From assembly GCA_944391425.1 (NCBI GenBank), contig CALXTO010000004.1, forward strand, positions 1-64,000: a DNA stretch of 64,000 bases. The letters run 5' to 3'. This stretch comes from an uncultured Alphaproteobacteria bacterium. GTDB taxonomy: Bacteria > Pseudomonadota > Alphaproteobacteria > RF32 > CAG-239. The number at the start of each line of letters is the position of its first letter. Position 1 is the stretch's first letter. The notes below the pieces were generated by a model. That model ran no database searches and was not told where the DNA came from. It was given only the letters and a program-made list of their open reading frames with translations. This document shows positions 34,302 through 43,310 of the stretch, piece by piece. The position numbers were made by a program, and so were the translations under genes.

Positions 34302-36266
34302 CTACTTTAGAAGATTTTTGACAGAATCGGCAATTTCTTCCGCGGTAATTCCGAAATAAGGATAAAGCTCCGCAGCCGGACCGGAGGCCCCGAAGCCATC
34401 CATGCCGATGATATCGCCGTTCAATCCGACATAACGTTCCCAGCCAAATTTTGAAGCAGCCTCAACCGCAACACGCGGACAATTGCCAAGAATTTCTTCG
34501 CGATAGGTATCGCTTTGAGCATCAAACAATTCGCAACAAGGCATGGATACCACTGCTGTTTCAATCCCTTCATCTTTCAGATGTAAATGTGCTTCAACGG
34601 CCAGAGAAACTTCCGAACCGGTCGCAATGATGGTGGCTCGGCGCTTGCGGATATCTCCGGCAATGATATAGCCGCCGCGGGCGCTTAAATTTTCTGCCGC
34701 GGAAGTTCTCAACAACGGAAGATTTTGGCGGCTCAATGCCAAAATACTCGGTTTATTGTCCGTTTCCAGCGCAATCTGCCAGGCCTCCGCCGTTTCGACA
34801 ACATCACAGGGACGGAAAGTCAGAATATTCGGCATACAGCGGTAAGATGCCAGATGCTCAACCGGCTGATGCGTCGGACCGTCTTCGCCGACGCCAATTG
34901 AATCATGTGTCAGAACATAAATGACGCGCACGCCCATTAAAGCTGCCAGGCGCATGGCCGGACGCATATAATCCGAAAAAACAAAAAATGTGCCGCCAAA
35001 AGGAATAATGCCGCCATGCAGCGCCATGCCGTTCATCACCGCTCCCATAACGTGTTCGCGGATGCCATACATGATATTGTTGCCGTTATAATCCGCTGCC
35101 GTTATAGTTTTGGACGTCTTGGACAAGGTCAGGTTTGAAGCTGCCAAATCCGCCGAACCGCCGACAATTTCCGGGATATGCGGCACAATCGCCTCCAAGC
35201 ACATCTGCGAAGCTTTGCGAGTGGCAACTTTTGTTTTTTCCCGAATTGAAACGTCTTTCAACGCGTTCAATTCCTTATCCCAGCCATGCGGCAATTTCCC
35301 GGCAATTGCATCCAGGAATTCCGTTCCTTTAGCACGGGCGCGTTTTTCCCAGTCGGCAAATTCTTTTTCGCAGCGGCGACCGGCGGCCAGCCACAGTTCT
35401 TTTATTTCCTCAGGAATCTCAAACGGCGCGGCGTTCCAGTTCAAATCCCGGCGCATTAAGGCGATTTCTTCCTCGCCCAGCGGAGAACCGTGGCATTTGG
35501 AAGTGCCGCATTTGTTAGGAGAACCAAAACCGATTTTTGTTTTGCAGGCAATCAGGGTCGGTCTGGATGCTTTTTGAGCTGTTGCAATTGCCTGTTCAAC
35601 AGCTGCATAATCGTGTCCGTCAATCTCCAATGTATTCCAGCCGCAAGCCTGGAAACGCTTAATCTGATCCGTGGAACTGGCATGGTCGACGCTGCCGTCA
35701 ATCGTGATATTGTTATTGTCCCAAAAAACAATCATTTTGTTTAACTTTAAATGTCCGGCCAAAGCAATCGCCTCCTCGGAAATGCCTTCCATCAGGCAAC
35801 CATCTCCGGCAATTACGTAAGTATAGTGGTTACAAACGTCTTCACCGTATCTGGCGGCCATTATCCTTTCCGCCAGCGCCATGCCGACGGCGGAACTGAT
35901 GCCCTGCCCCAACGGCCCGGTCGTCATGTCAATGCCGGCCAAATGCCCGTATTCCGGATGCCCGGCCGTTTTGGAACCGAGCTGGCGGAAATTTTTGATG
36001 TCTTCGATATCAATATCTTTATATCCCATCAGATATAACACTGAATAAAGCAGCATTGATCCATGTCCGGCCGAAAGCACAAAACGGTCACGGTCAAACC
36101 AGCGCGGATGCGACGGATCCAGCCTGATGTATTTGGAGAACAGAACCGCAGCGACATCCGCCATGCCCAGAGGCATTCCCGGGTGTCCGGATTTGGCTTT
36201 TTCAATGGCGTCCACAGACAAAAAACGAATGGCAGACGCCATTTTCCGATAATGATTTAAATCCAT
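34302..36266 (-). CDS. tkt: Transketolase
   Basis: Thiamine-diphosphate enzyme that moves two-carbon units between sugar phosphates. The 654-residue product shows the N-terminal RFLSVDAIEKAKSGHPGMPLG region (seen in parts), the ThDP motif GDGCLMEGISEEA to NNNITIDG, the pyrimidine-domain segment GIREHVMGAVMNGMALHGG (in parts) and THDSIGVGEDGPTHQPVEH. The length fits. It ends at its own terminator. With rpe and fba on the same strand within 6.5 kb it suggests an ancestral sugar-phosphate cluster now split by small accessory genes. Confidence 0.97.
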   Translation of the reverse strand: MDLNHYRKMASAIRFLSVDAIEKAKSGHPGMPLGMADVAAVLFSKYIRLDPSHPRWFDRDRFVLSAGHGSMLLYSVLYLMGYKDIDIEDIKNFRQLGSKTAGHPEYGHLAGIDMTTGPLGQGISSAVGMALAERIMAARYGEDVCNHYTYVIAGDGCLMEGISEEAIALAGHLKLNKMIVFWDNNNITIDGSVDHASSTDQIKRFQACGWNTLEIDGHDYAAVEQAIATAQKASRPTLIACKTKIGFGSPNKCGTSKCHGSPLGEEEIALMRRDLNWNAAPFEIPEEIKELWLAAGRRCEKEFADWEKRARAKGTEFLDAIAGKLPHGWDKELNALKDVSIREKTKVATRKASQMCLEAIVPHIPEIVGGSADLAASNLTLSKTSKTITAADYNGNNIMYGIREHVMGAVMNGMALHGGIIPFGGTFFVFSDYMRPAMRLAALMGVRVIYVLTHDSIGVGEDGPTHQPVEHLASYRCMPNILTFRPCDVVETAEAWQIALETDNKPSILALSRQNLPLLRTSAAENLSARGGYIIAGDIRKRRATIIATGSEVSLAVEAHLHLKDEGIETAVVSMPCCELFDAQSDTYREEILGNCPRVAVEAASKFGWERYVGLNGDIIGMDGFGASGPAAELYPYFGITAEEIADSVKNLLK

Positions 36267-36295
36267 TTTATCCTCCTTGATGGCATATTTTTAAT

Positions 36296-36973
36296 TTAAA
36301 GACTGCAGCCGCAATCATCATTTTTTCCGCTTGCCGGACGGGGCGCTTCTTCCCAAACCGCGGGCTCGGTCCGGAGCTCGCCCGTTTCGTCACCGGTTTC
36401 GACATAAACCGTCGGAACATACCGCAGATCCGTTTCTTCTTCAAACTGATAATCAATATTGAAACCGCGGCGGTTGGCTTCATATTCGGAAGCCGACAAG
36501 TCCAATCCCAAAAAGATTTCAAAACCGGGCTCTCCCGACGGGATTTTTACTTTTGCTGCCGGTCCGGAAAAAGTTTTTTCCCGTTCGCCGGTTTCAATGT
36601 TTACAAAAACGGGATAACTCTTTTTGCCTATGTATCCGGGAGGACCTTTTACGGTTTCGGCATAAAAATCAAAATCAACACGGGTTTCATCCGTAGCACG
36701 GAGTCTTCGAATCAAAAACTGCGGGCGAATCATCGCATAGCTCCGAGCGGCAACGTCATCACGGTAACAATAGCTTTCATAACCGGTCAGACGAACTTGA
36801 AACTCGTCGGCATAACCCGCCTTCTGAACAAGGTATGATTTGTCCTGGGGAATTGTAATCTGCGGACACTCCCCGCCGCTGCCGCTTTTTGAAGATACCG
36901 CGCAGGAAGCAACGGCAAAGCAGGCCAGCAATATCAAAAAACTTTTGCGCATTTTTTCTTTTGACTTAATCAT
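36296..36973 (-). CDS. Lipoprotein of unknown function
   Basis: The 225-residue product has a lipoprotein signal (MRKSFLILLACFAVASC within the first 24 residues, lipobox VASC). The mature part is strand-rich and ends in a Cys pair (DDCGCSL). No family recognised. ATG 36973 has AAGGA 9 bases upstream, near the stop of the RNA methyltransferase gene, so the two are in one operon (6-base gap). Location is inferred as the periplasmic face of a membrane. Confidence 0.7.
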   Translation of the reverse strand: MIKSKEKMRKSFLILLACFAVASCAVSSKSGSGGECPQITIPQDKSYLVQKAGYADEFQVRLTGYESYCYRDDVAARSYAMIRPQFLIRRLRATDETRVDFDFYAETVKGPPGYIGKKSYPVFVNIETGEREKTFSGPAAKVKIPSGEPGFEIFLGLDLSASEYEANRRGFNIDYQFEEETDLRYVPTVYVETGDETGELRTEPAVWEEAPRPASGKNDDCGCSL

Positions 36974-36979
36974 CAAAAA

Positions 36980-38119
36980 CTATCCTTTTTTTGTAAACAA
37001 TGCTACTAATTCACAATGCTCCGAATAAACAAACTGGTCAACCATTGTCACTTCATTAAGTATATAGCCGCCCTTCAAAAGTTGTCCGGCATCGCTCAAA
37101 AATGTCTGCGGATTACAGGAAACGGCAATAATCCTTTCCGGTTTATCTGCCGCCGGCATTGCCGCAATTTTCTGGACCTGAGCCGCGGCACCGGCCCGCG
37201 GAGGATCAAACACGACTGCTCCGAACCCCCGCAGATCATTTTGATCCAGAGGATATTTAAATAAATTGCGCTCAATGACGGTAATGTTCGGTATCATATT
37301 GCGGTTGATGGTTTCTCTAAAACCGTTCAGAAGTCCGGGTGACGAATCGACCGCAAAAATCTTGTTTTTGACGTTTTCCGCCAAGACGTAGGAGAAAGTT
37401 CCGACACCGCAAAACAAATCTATAATCCGCCCCTCATATCCCTGCATATATTTGGAAACCAGCGATGTCAGCACGGCTTCGCCTTCGGCCGAAGGCTGCA
37501 GGAATGTTCCGGCAGGAATTTGAATGTCATACTTGCCAATCCGGACATAGGGACGGCTTTTTTCCAAAACAGGCTGGACAACCTCCTGAGGCCCTCGGCG
37601 CTGGGATACTCTGATGATGTCGGGCATTGACTGCCCAAGTTCAAACAAAATGATGCGATGGCTGAGATCCAGCGGCCCGTCGTACTCCAAGACAACATCT
37701 ATCCCGTTAAGCGCATCGCAAACCAGTACGTCTCCGGACGTAACGGAACGTTCGAATGTCCGGCGTCCCTTTTTAATTTGATATGTGACGGTGCATATTT
37801 CCTCAACCATACGGCGGATGTTGGTAAGATTGGCATTCAGACGCGGTGTCAGCAACGGGCAATCTTTGACGTCTACCAAATTGGAACTGCGATTTTCATT
37901 AAAACCCATCGTAAGCCGGCCGTTTTGATACGAAAATGCAAAAGCTGCCCGGCGACGCGTGCCGTCGGCAATAAAAATCGGCGGCGCAAAATTAAGTTCT
38001 TCAACCTCCAGCGCCGACAAAAGCTTTTTGACCTTTTCCTCCTTAAGATGGCGGTATTCCGCCACTTCTTTGTCTCGCAGAGTGCAACCGCCGCAGATTT
38101 CAGAATAAGCACAACTCAT
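36980..38119 (-). CDS. Class I SAM-dependent RNA methyltransferase (RlmD/TrmA-like uracil-5 type)
   Basis: The 379-residue product begins with an iron-sulfur type cysteine set (Cys3, Cys9, Cys12 in CAYSEICGGC, plus a later Cys in VKDCPLL). The methyltransferase domain has the SAM motif IIDLFCGVGTFSYVLA, FDPPRAGA and the catalytic Cys in AVSCNPQTFLSD. These mark uracil-C5 methyltransferases of rRNA or tRNA (RlmC/RlmD/TrmA). It lacks an N-terminal TRAM domain, as do RlmC and many alphaproteobacterial members. Target base not assignable from sequence. It overlaps the diguanylate cyclase gene by 4 bases. Confidence 0.92.
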   Translation of the reverse strand: MSCAYSEICGGCTLRDKEVAEYRHLKEEKVKKLLSALEVEELNFAPPIFIADGTRRRAAFAFSYQNGRLTMGFNENRSSNLVDVKDCPLLTPRLNANLTNIRRMVEEICTVTYQIKKGRRTFERSVTSGDVLVCDALNGIDVVLEYDGPLDLSHRIILFELGQSMPDIIRVSQRRGPQEVVQPVLEKSRPYVRIGKYDIQIPAGTFLQPSAEGEAVLTSLVSKYMQGYEGRIIDLFCGVGTFSYVLAENVKNKIFAVDSSPGLLNGFRETINRNMIPNITVIERNLFKYPLDQNDLRGFGAVVFDPPRAGAAAQVQKIAAMPAADKPERIIAVSCNPQTFLSDAGQLLKGGYILNEVTMVDQFVYSEHCELVALFTKKG

Positions 38120-39858
38120 TTTCGTTCTCCCGGAACAGGTTGTTCGACATAGGTTGCCCCTTCTTCGATTTTAGTGGTTTCCACACCGTCCAAAAGCGAT
38201 ATTTCGGCTGTATTTTCTTTGTCAAAAACAGGGTGCTGGCTTTGACGCTCTTCTTTGCGCTCCGCCTGCCCTTGGGTGGCAAAAGCTTTCAGATCCTGCG
38301 CGCTGAAAACTTCCACCCGGTTGCGCCCGTTCTTTTTAGCCCGGTATAACGCTTCGTCCGCCGTTTTAATCAGCATGTCAATATTGTCTGATACTTCCGA
38401 AGACGACACACCGACGGAGACGGTAAAGCGCACCGGCTGTTTTTCATCGGAATAAACCACAAGAGAACTGATGCTTTCACGCAGGCGGTCCGCCACTCCG
38501 GCAGCCTGTGCCGCGGCAATGCCCGGCAGGAAAACCACAAACTCTTCTCCGCCGTAACGGGCAACAATGTCATGGTCGCGCAGGGCTCTTTCGGCCGTGG
38601 AGGCCAATTCAATTAAAACTTTATCACCAACTTTATGACCATATGTGTCATTGACTTTCTTGAACAGATCGGCATCTATCATCAGGACGCTGAACGGCTC
38701 TTTTTCCGCTTTGGCCTTGAGAATCAGCTTACTGACCTCGTTTTCAAAATAACGGCGGTTAAATAATGAAGTCAGGGGATCGCGAATGGCCTGGTTTTTG
38801 AGCAGAGCTTCGCGGTTTTTGCGCGAAGTAATGTCCTGAAAGGCGGAATAAAGCGCTACATCATAATTATAGTCTATGATGTTGGCGGAAGTCAAAAGCC
38901 AGAAAGGAGCGTCGGACAAAGGCGTTTTAACCAAAACTTCAAAATCCTGCACTTCTTTTTCGTTTTCCAGACGATCGGTCAACAGTTGCCGGTTATCCGA
39001 ATCGGCAAAAAAATCCTTCAGACGATAGCGTTCAAGTTCATGCGGATTTATGCCGAAGAGCTTCTGTGCATTGTTGTTGGCAACAATAATCCGGTCGTCG
39101 CTTACGCGGGAAATAATAATCGGAAAAGGAGACAAACGGATAATTTCATCAATGCGGCGGTTGGATTTTTCGATTTCCTGACGGCAGACATCCAGCTCCT
39201 CGGAAACCGCATTGTCTTTCATCATGACGAAAGCAAAGGCTAACAGCGTGTAATAAAGCGCGGGAACGAACCATAACCCGGAGGCAAAGGCCCATTCGAC
39301 TTCCAAAAGACGCAAAAACAGCAGTACGGCCACCAAACTGTTTATGACTGCCGCCGCCCAATAACCGCTGTTATGATTTTGGCGTAACTGCGCCCAAAAA
39401 CCGGCCGCCAGATAGGCAAAACCGGCTAACGGAAAAATCTGGCGCATTTTGTTTACCATCGTACCGTCGGGAATAATGAAGACAAACAGCCCTATGCAGA
39501 TAACGCCAAGCACGGACAACCCGATAAAGACCAGATAATTCGGCAGATTGTTGATCAGAAGCTGAGACGCTGCCAATGCCATGAAAATCATTGCCAGCAG
39601 TAGCAAGGCGAGCTCCGTGAAGACATAAAACCCTATGGTTCCACCGCTGCTGTATATGTCAGAAGCCTGAACTGCCACTCCGTTGGCGCAAAACTCAATC
39701 ACCAGACCGGCAAACAAAAGCCAAACCGGAGCAAAAAGTTTTTCCCTGCGGCTGTCATAAAAGCATGTAAAAAGCAACAATAATAACGAAAACAGGGTAA
39801 TCAGAAAATTGGAATCCTGATTAAAAACTTCAATATTTCCCATGGCAGCTCCTTGCAA
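38116..39858 (-). CDS. Membrane-bound diguanylate cyclase (7TM-PAS-GGDEF)
   Basis: Makes cyclic di-GMP from GTP. The 580-residue protein has about seven membrane segments in residues 15-210, a PAS domain (about 240-355; PFPIIISRVSDDRIIVANNNAQKLFG in parts) and a GGDEF domain with active site GGEEF at 436-440. The product-inhibition I-site RxxD is present as RDHD at 427-430. A Gln/Glu-rich tail follows. It is the first gene of an operon with the RNA methyltransferase and the lipoprotein. No EAL or HD-GYP phosphodiesterase is in the window. The ligand of the sensor part is unknown. Confidence 0.93.
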   Translation of the reverse strand: MQGAAMGNIEVFNQDSNFLITLFSLLLLLFTCFYDSRREKLFAPVWLLFAGLVIEFCANGVAVQASDIYSSGGTIGFYVFTELALLLLAMIFMALAASQLLINNLPNYLVFIGLSVLGVICIGLFVFIIPDGTMVNKMRQIFPLAGFAYLAAGFWAQLRQNHNSGYWAAAVINSLVAVLLFLRLLEVEWAFASGLWFVPALYYTLLAFAFVMMKDNAVSEELDVCRQEIEKSNRRIDEIIRLSPFPIIISRVSDDRIIVANNNAQKLFGINPHELERYRLKDFFADSDNRQLLTDRLENEKEVQDFEVLVKTPLSDAPFWLLTSANIIDYNYDVALYSAFQDITSRKNREALLKNQAIRDPLTSLFNRRYFENEVSKLILKAKAEKEPFSVLMIDADLFKKVNDTYGHKVGDKVLIELASTAERALRDHDIVARYGGEEFVVFLPGIAAAQAAGVADRLRESISSLVVYSDEKQPVRFTVSVGVSSSEVSDNIDMLIKTADEALYRAKKNGRNRVEVFSAQDLKAFATQGQAERKEERQSQHPVFDKENTAEISLLDGVETTKIEEGATYVEQPVPGERK

Positions 39859-39987
39859 TAAACCGATTTTGGCTTAAGATTAAAGAAAGATTGTTAAAAT
39901 AAATTAAAATTTATAAAAAATTGATGATTATTTAAACGTTTTAGGCTAGCATAGCCTCAGATGCTTAACCGCAAAAGGATATGGACA

Positions 39988-41166
39988 ATGAGTTATAACA
40001 TTCCCGAACATTACGGTCACAAACTGGAATTTAACCTGAACCGTCTGCCCGCCAAAGTATCCGACCGTACAAACTGGCGCTTTTTGTTACCCGGTATTAT
40101 CTTCGGGCTGCTGCTGGCGCTGCTCGGTGTTTATGAGCTGTTGAACGGTTTTCGGGCCGGAGGCGCAAATGTTGCAGACGTTGTCCCCCTTGACGACATT
40201 TCCTACTATAAACCCTTCTTTAATCCCGTATTTTTTGATATTGTTTTCATTATCGTCGGTCTCGGCATGGCCGGCGCCAGCGTCTTATCCTACATCCGCT
40301 ACAGGAAATTCACTTTTGACGGCAAAAACATGACCATTGCCTGGCGACCGTTTCTGGGCAGTAAAAAAATCATCAAAGAAAGCATCAAAAATTATGAGGG
40401 CGTGCGGTTTCGAATAACGTTCTTCCAGTCTGGATTTTTGACACGCAACAGGTATATCATTGAGCTATATCACAAAAATCCGCAGAAAATCGTTCCTCTT
40501 TACATTTCCACCTCACCCAAAAACATCCGCCTCAAATGGAAAGAATACGCCCGCTACTTTGAACTGCCCGCTCTGATCAATACGGACGAAGGGCTGATGT
40601 CGAGAGATACCAAAAACCTTGACAAATCAATTAAAGAAATGGCCAGACTCGGATATGTCATCGACGACTTTGATTCCTATGCGCCGCTGCCGGAGCCGAT
40701 TGCCTATGTCCGCAAAAAGGACAAAATTGTTCTTAAGGCGCGCAAAATTGTTTGGGATGCCTATAATATCGCTGCCTGGGCAATTATATTCATCATGGGC
40801 GCCGGAATTGCAGCTTCGTTTTTAAACCCGTCTCTTGCCCGGACCGGAACCGCGGCGTTTTGGGGAATTGAAGCCGGAGCCGCGACCATTATTATTGCGG
40901 CCGTCTTTATTTTGTTCAGAAAAGAAAAACTGGTTTTGAAAAAAAATAAAATTGTCAACACGCATAAATACATGCTGTTTTCTACCAAACACGACGAAAT
41001 GATGAAACAAGACATCGAATCTATCGAGGTAACCGAAAATCCGGCCAGCGGACGCTTTTTTGTTTCCGTTATTTCCGAAGACAAAACCATTACTTTCGGA
41101 AGCAAACTGCCGATAGAAGATTTGCGCTGGATAAAGAAATTTTTGATTCACGAAGTCATTAAATAA
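39988..41166 (+). CDS. Membrane protein of unknown function with duplicated PH-like part
   Basis: The 392-residue product has four membrane segments in two hairpins (about 30-50, 82-105, 260-280 and 293-310). After each hairpin comes a similar strand-rich cytoplasmic segment (YRKFTFDGKNMTIAWRPF, then KEKLVLKKNKIVNTHKYM), as in bacterial PH (YdbS/YdbT-like) domains. The internal repeat is seen; the PH assignment is tentative. ATG 39988 has AGGA 9 bases upstream; the earlier ATG at 39961 lacks support. It is divergent from the diguanylate cyclase gene. Confidence 0.65.
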   Translation: MSYNIPEHYGHKLEFNLNRLPAKVSDRTNWRFLLPGIIFGLLLALLGVYELLNGFRAGGANVADVVPLDDISYYKPFFNPVFFDIVFIIVGLGMAGASVLSYIRYRKFTFDGKNMTIAWRPFLGSKKIIKESIKNYEGVRFRITFFQSGFLTRNRYIIELYHKNPQKIVPLYISTSPKNIRLKWKEYARYFELPALINTDEGLMSRDTKNLDKSIKEMARLGYVIDDFDSYAPLPEPIAYVRKKDKIVLKARKIVWDAYNIAAWAIIFIMGAGIAASFLNPSLARTGTAAFWGIEAGAATIIIAAVFILFRKEKLVLKKNKIVNTHKYMLFSTKHDEMMKQDIESIEVTENPASGRFFVSVISEDKTITFGSKLPIEDLRWIKKFLIHEVIK

Positions 41167-41189
41167 ATGTAATTATCTGAAAAATTTCT

Positions 41190-41218
41190 TTGCCATATGA
41201 GCATAATTCGTATATATA
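41190..41218 (+). promoter_or_regulatory. Promoter of the yfgM-bamB-der operon
   Basis: TTGCCA (41190-41195), 17-base spacer, TATATA (41213-41218), about 25 bases before the ribosome binding site GGAG. Confidence 0.5.
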
Positions 41219-41252
41219 TAGCTTAACGGACCGTTTTATTGGAGAAATACCC

Positions 41253-41945
41253 ATGAAAAAAATTGAAAAAGACCTGGTGACGCATGACGCCTTTTTGAAA
41301 GAAATTGCCGAAGAAGTCAAAAGCGAACAGCTTAAAAGTCTGTGGAACAAATATGGCCTGATTATCGTCATTTTTATTGCTCTGGCGCTGACCGCGGCCG
41401 TCAGCTTTGAAACTTTCCGTTCCTGGCGCGATAAAAAAGCGCAGGAAGTTTCCAACGCTTATGCTGTTGCCGTATCATTGCAAAATCAGGGACGTTTTGA
41501 TGAAAGCATGGATATTCTGAAAAACCTGGCGGAACGAAACGCAGGCTTGTACAGCGATATTGCCAGGCTGCAAATGGCTAATGTTTACCTGGAACAAAAG
41601 AAAATTCCGGAGGCAATGGAAATTTTGGAAAGCTTGGCCGGCGACGATGATGTTAATGAACAAATGCGGGATATCGCCACACTGAAGCTTGCTTCCTATA
41701 AGCTTGACACACAGGCACCGGCAGAAGAAATCCGAGCTCTGCTTGAACCTCTAACCAAAGAGGAAAACGGACAAGGTTATGACATTGCCCGCGAACTTCT
41801 GGCCATGCTGGCCATCCGCGACGGAGATCTGGAACAGGCCAAAGCCGAGTATGAAAAACTCGCCAATTCGCCGAATGTACAAGATAACATGAAAGCGCGC
41901 GCGCAAGACATGATTGCCATTATTGACGGACAGAGCAACAATTAA
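41253..41945 (+). CDS. YfgM-like tetratricopeptide membrane protein
   Basis: The 230-residue product has a cytoplasmic N-terminus (HDAFLKEIAEEVKSEQL), one membrane segment (about 34-54) and a periplasmic TPR-like helical domain (AVAVSLQNQGRFDESMDILKNLAE in parts, MANVYLEQKKIPEAMEILESLA in parts). YfgM of enterobacteria is an ancillary factor of the SecYEG translocon and precedes bamB and der, exactly the order seen here. The start at 41253 has GGAG 11 bases upstream. Confidence 0.88.
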   Translation: MKKIEKDLVTHDAFLKEIAEEVKSEQLKSLWNKYGLIIVIFIALALTAAVSFETFRSWRDKKAQEVSNAYAVAVSLQNQGRFDESMDILKNLAERNAGLYSDIARLQMANVYLEQKKIPEAMEILESLAGDDDVNEQMRDIATLKLASYKLDTQAPAEEIRALLEPLTKEENGQGYDIARELLAMLAIRDGDLEQAKAEYEKLANSPNVQDNMKARAQDMIAIIDGQSNN

Positions 41946-41960
41946 TCTGCGGAGACATTC

Positions 41961-43292
41961 ATGAAAAACAAAAACTATAAATTGGCTGTTTTGCTTGGAA
42001 TGAGTTTTTTGATGAGCGGATGCGGCCTGTTTGGAAAAGAAAAACTTGATATTGACGGCGAACGGATTAATGTTATACGCGAAAACTCAAATCTTTCCCC
42101 CGACTATGAACCTGGAGAAGTCAAAATTAAGCTTCCGGCGCCGTATATTAATCCCAAATGGTCGCAAAACGGCGGCAATTCCATGCATCTTATGGGACAT
42201 TTGAGCGCAGACAGCAAGCTTCGTGAAGAATGGGACAGCAGTTTCGGCGAAGGCAGCTCCAAGCGCGACTTCCTGATTGCCGCGCCGGTCATCTCCAACA
42301 AAGTTGTTTTTACGATTGATGCCGATGCCGTTGTCAGCGCTTTCCGTCTGGATAACGGAAAAAGAATTTGGGAAACCGAACTTGAACCGACCAATGACGA
42401 AGCCGAGGAAGTTTCGCTTAAAGGCGCGGGCATTGCAGCCTATGACAGAAAAATTTACGCGACGACCGGTTTCGGGGACGTATTCTGTCTGGATATGCGA
42501 ACAGGCGACATCAAATGGCGGAAACAAACAGGCGTGCCGATCCGTATTGCGCCGACCGTTAACAATAACCGAGTGTTTGTTCAGGGTTTTGACAACACGG
42601 TTTTTGCCTTTGATGCCCAAAACGGCGAAGAACTCTGGAAAAATCAGACCGAATTTGAAGTTACGACTTTGGTCGGCGGCGCCAGCCCGGCTTTCAGCTC
42701 GGATTACGATGTTTTAATCACAGCTTTTTCAAATGGCGAACTGCGCGCCTTCAAAGCCAGCACGGGAACCCCGCTGTGGGCAGATTTACTGGTTTCGCAA
42801 AGACGCACCAACTCTCTGGCCGATATTACAGCAATTAAGGCGAATCCCGTTATCGACGGCAGCAAAGTTTTTGCCGTCGGCTACAACAGTGTTTTGACGG
42901 CAATAGACCTGCGCACCGGCGAGCGGATTTGGGAAAGGGAATTGGGCAGCAATAACCAGCCATGGGTTGCCGGAAATTATGTTTATGTTTTAACCAATGA
43001 TTTTGAATTATTGGCATTCAATAAAGAAAACGGCCGCATTGTATGGAATACCACAATTCCTTACGGTGAAGAAGACGACGATAAATCCGGCGTTTTTGCC
43101 AGCGGTCCAGTATTGGTTGACAACCGGCTGCTGGTCACGACCTCAAACGGTTATGTCTTTGCCGTATCTCCCTATACGGGCGAAATTATCAGTTATATTT
43201 CAACTGACGACGGTGTTGAATTGGCGCCCGTTGTTGCCGACGGCATTACCATCTTTACGACCAATGACGCTGATATTCTGGCCTATAAGTAA
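41961..43292 (+). CDS. bamB: Outer-membrane assembly lipoprotein BamB
   Basis: Lipoprotein of the Bam complex that inserts beta-barrel proteins in the outer membrane. The 443-residue product has signal and lipobox LMSGC (Cys21) and an eight-bladed propeller of PQQ-like repeats (for example VVSAFRLDNGKRIWETEL, VFAFDAQNGEELWKNQ, LTAIDLRTGERIWERELG). It is 15 bases after the yfgM-like gene and 18 bases before der. It is longer than E. coli BamB because of a longer N-terminal linker. Confidence 0.93.
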   Translation: MKNKNYKLAVLLGMSFLMSGCGLFGKEKLDIDGERINVIRENSNLSPDYEPGEVKIKLPAPYINPKWSQNGGNSMHLMGHLSADSKLREEWDSSFGEGSSKRDFLIAAPVISNKVVFTIDADAVVSAFRLDNGKRIWETELEPTNDEAEEVSLKGAGIAAYDRKIYATTGFGDVFCLDMRTGDIKWRKQTGVPIRIAPTVNNNRVFVQGFDNTVFAFDAQNGEELWKNQTEFEVTTLVGGASPAFSSDYDVLITAFSNGELRAFKASTGTPLWADLLVSQRRTNSLADITAIKANPVIDGSKVFAVGYNSVLTAIDLRTGERIWERELGSNNQPWVAGNYVYVLTNDFELLAFNKENGRIVWNTTIPYGEEDDDKSGVFASGPVLVDNRLLVTTSNGYVFAVSPYTGEIISYISTDDGVELAPVVADGITIFTTNDADILAYK

Positions 43293-43310
43293 AAAACGGG
43301 AGGCAGAAAT

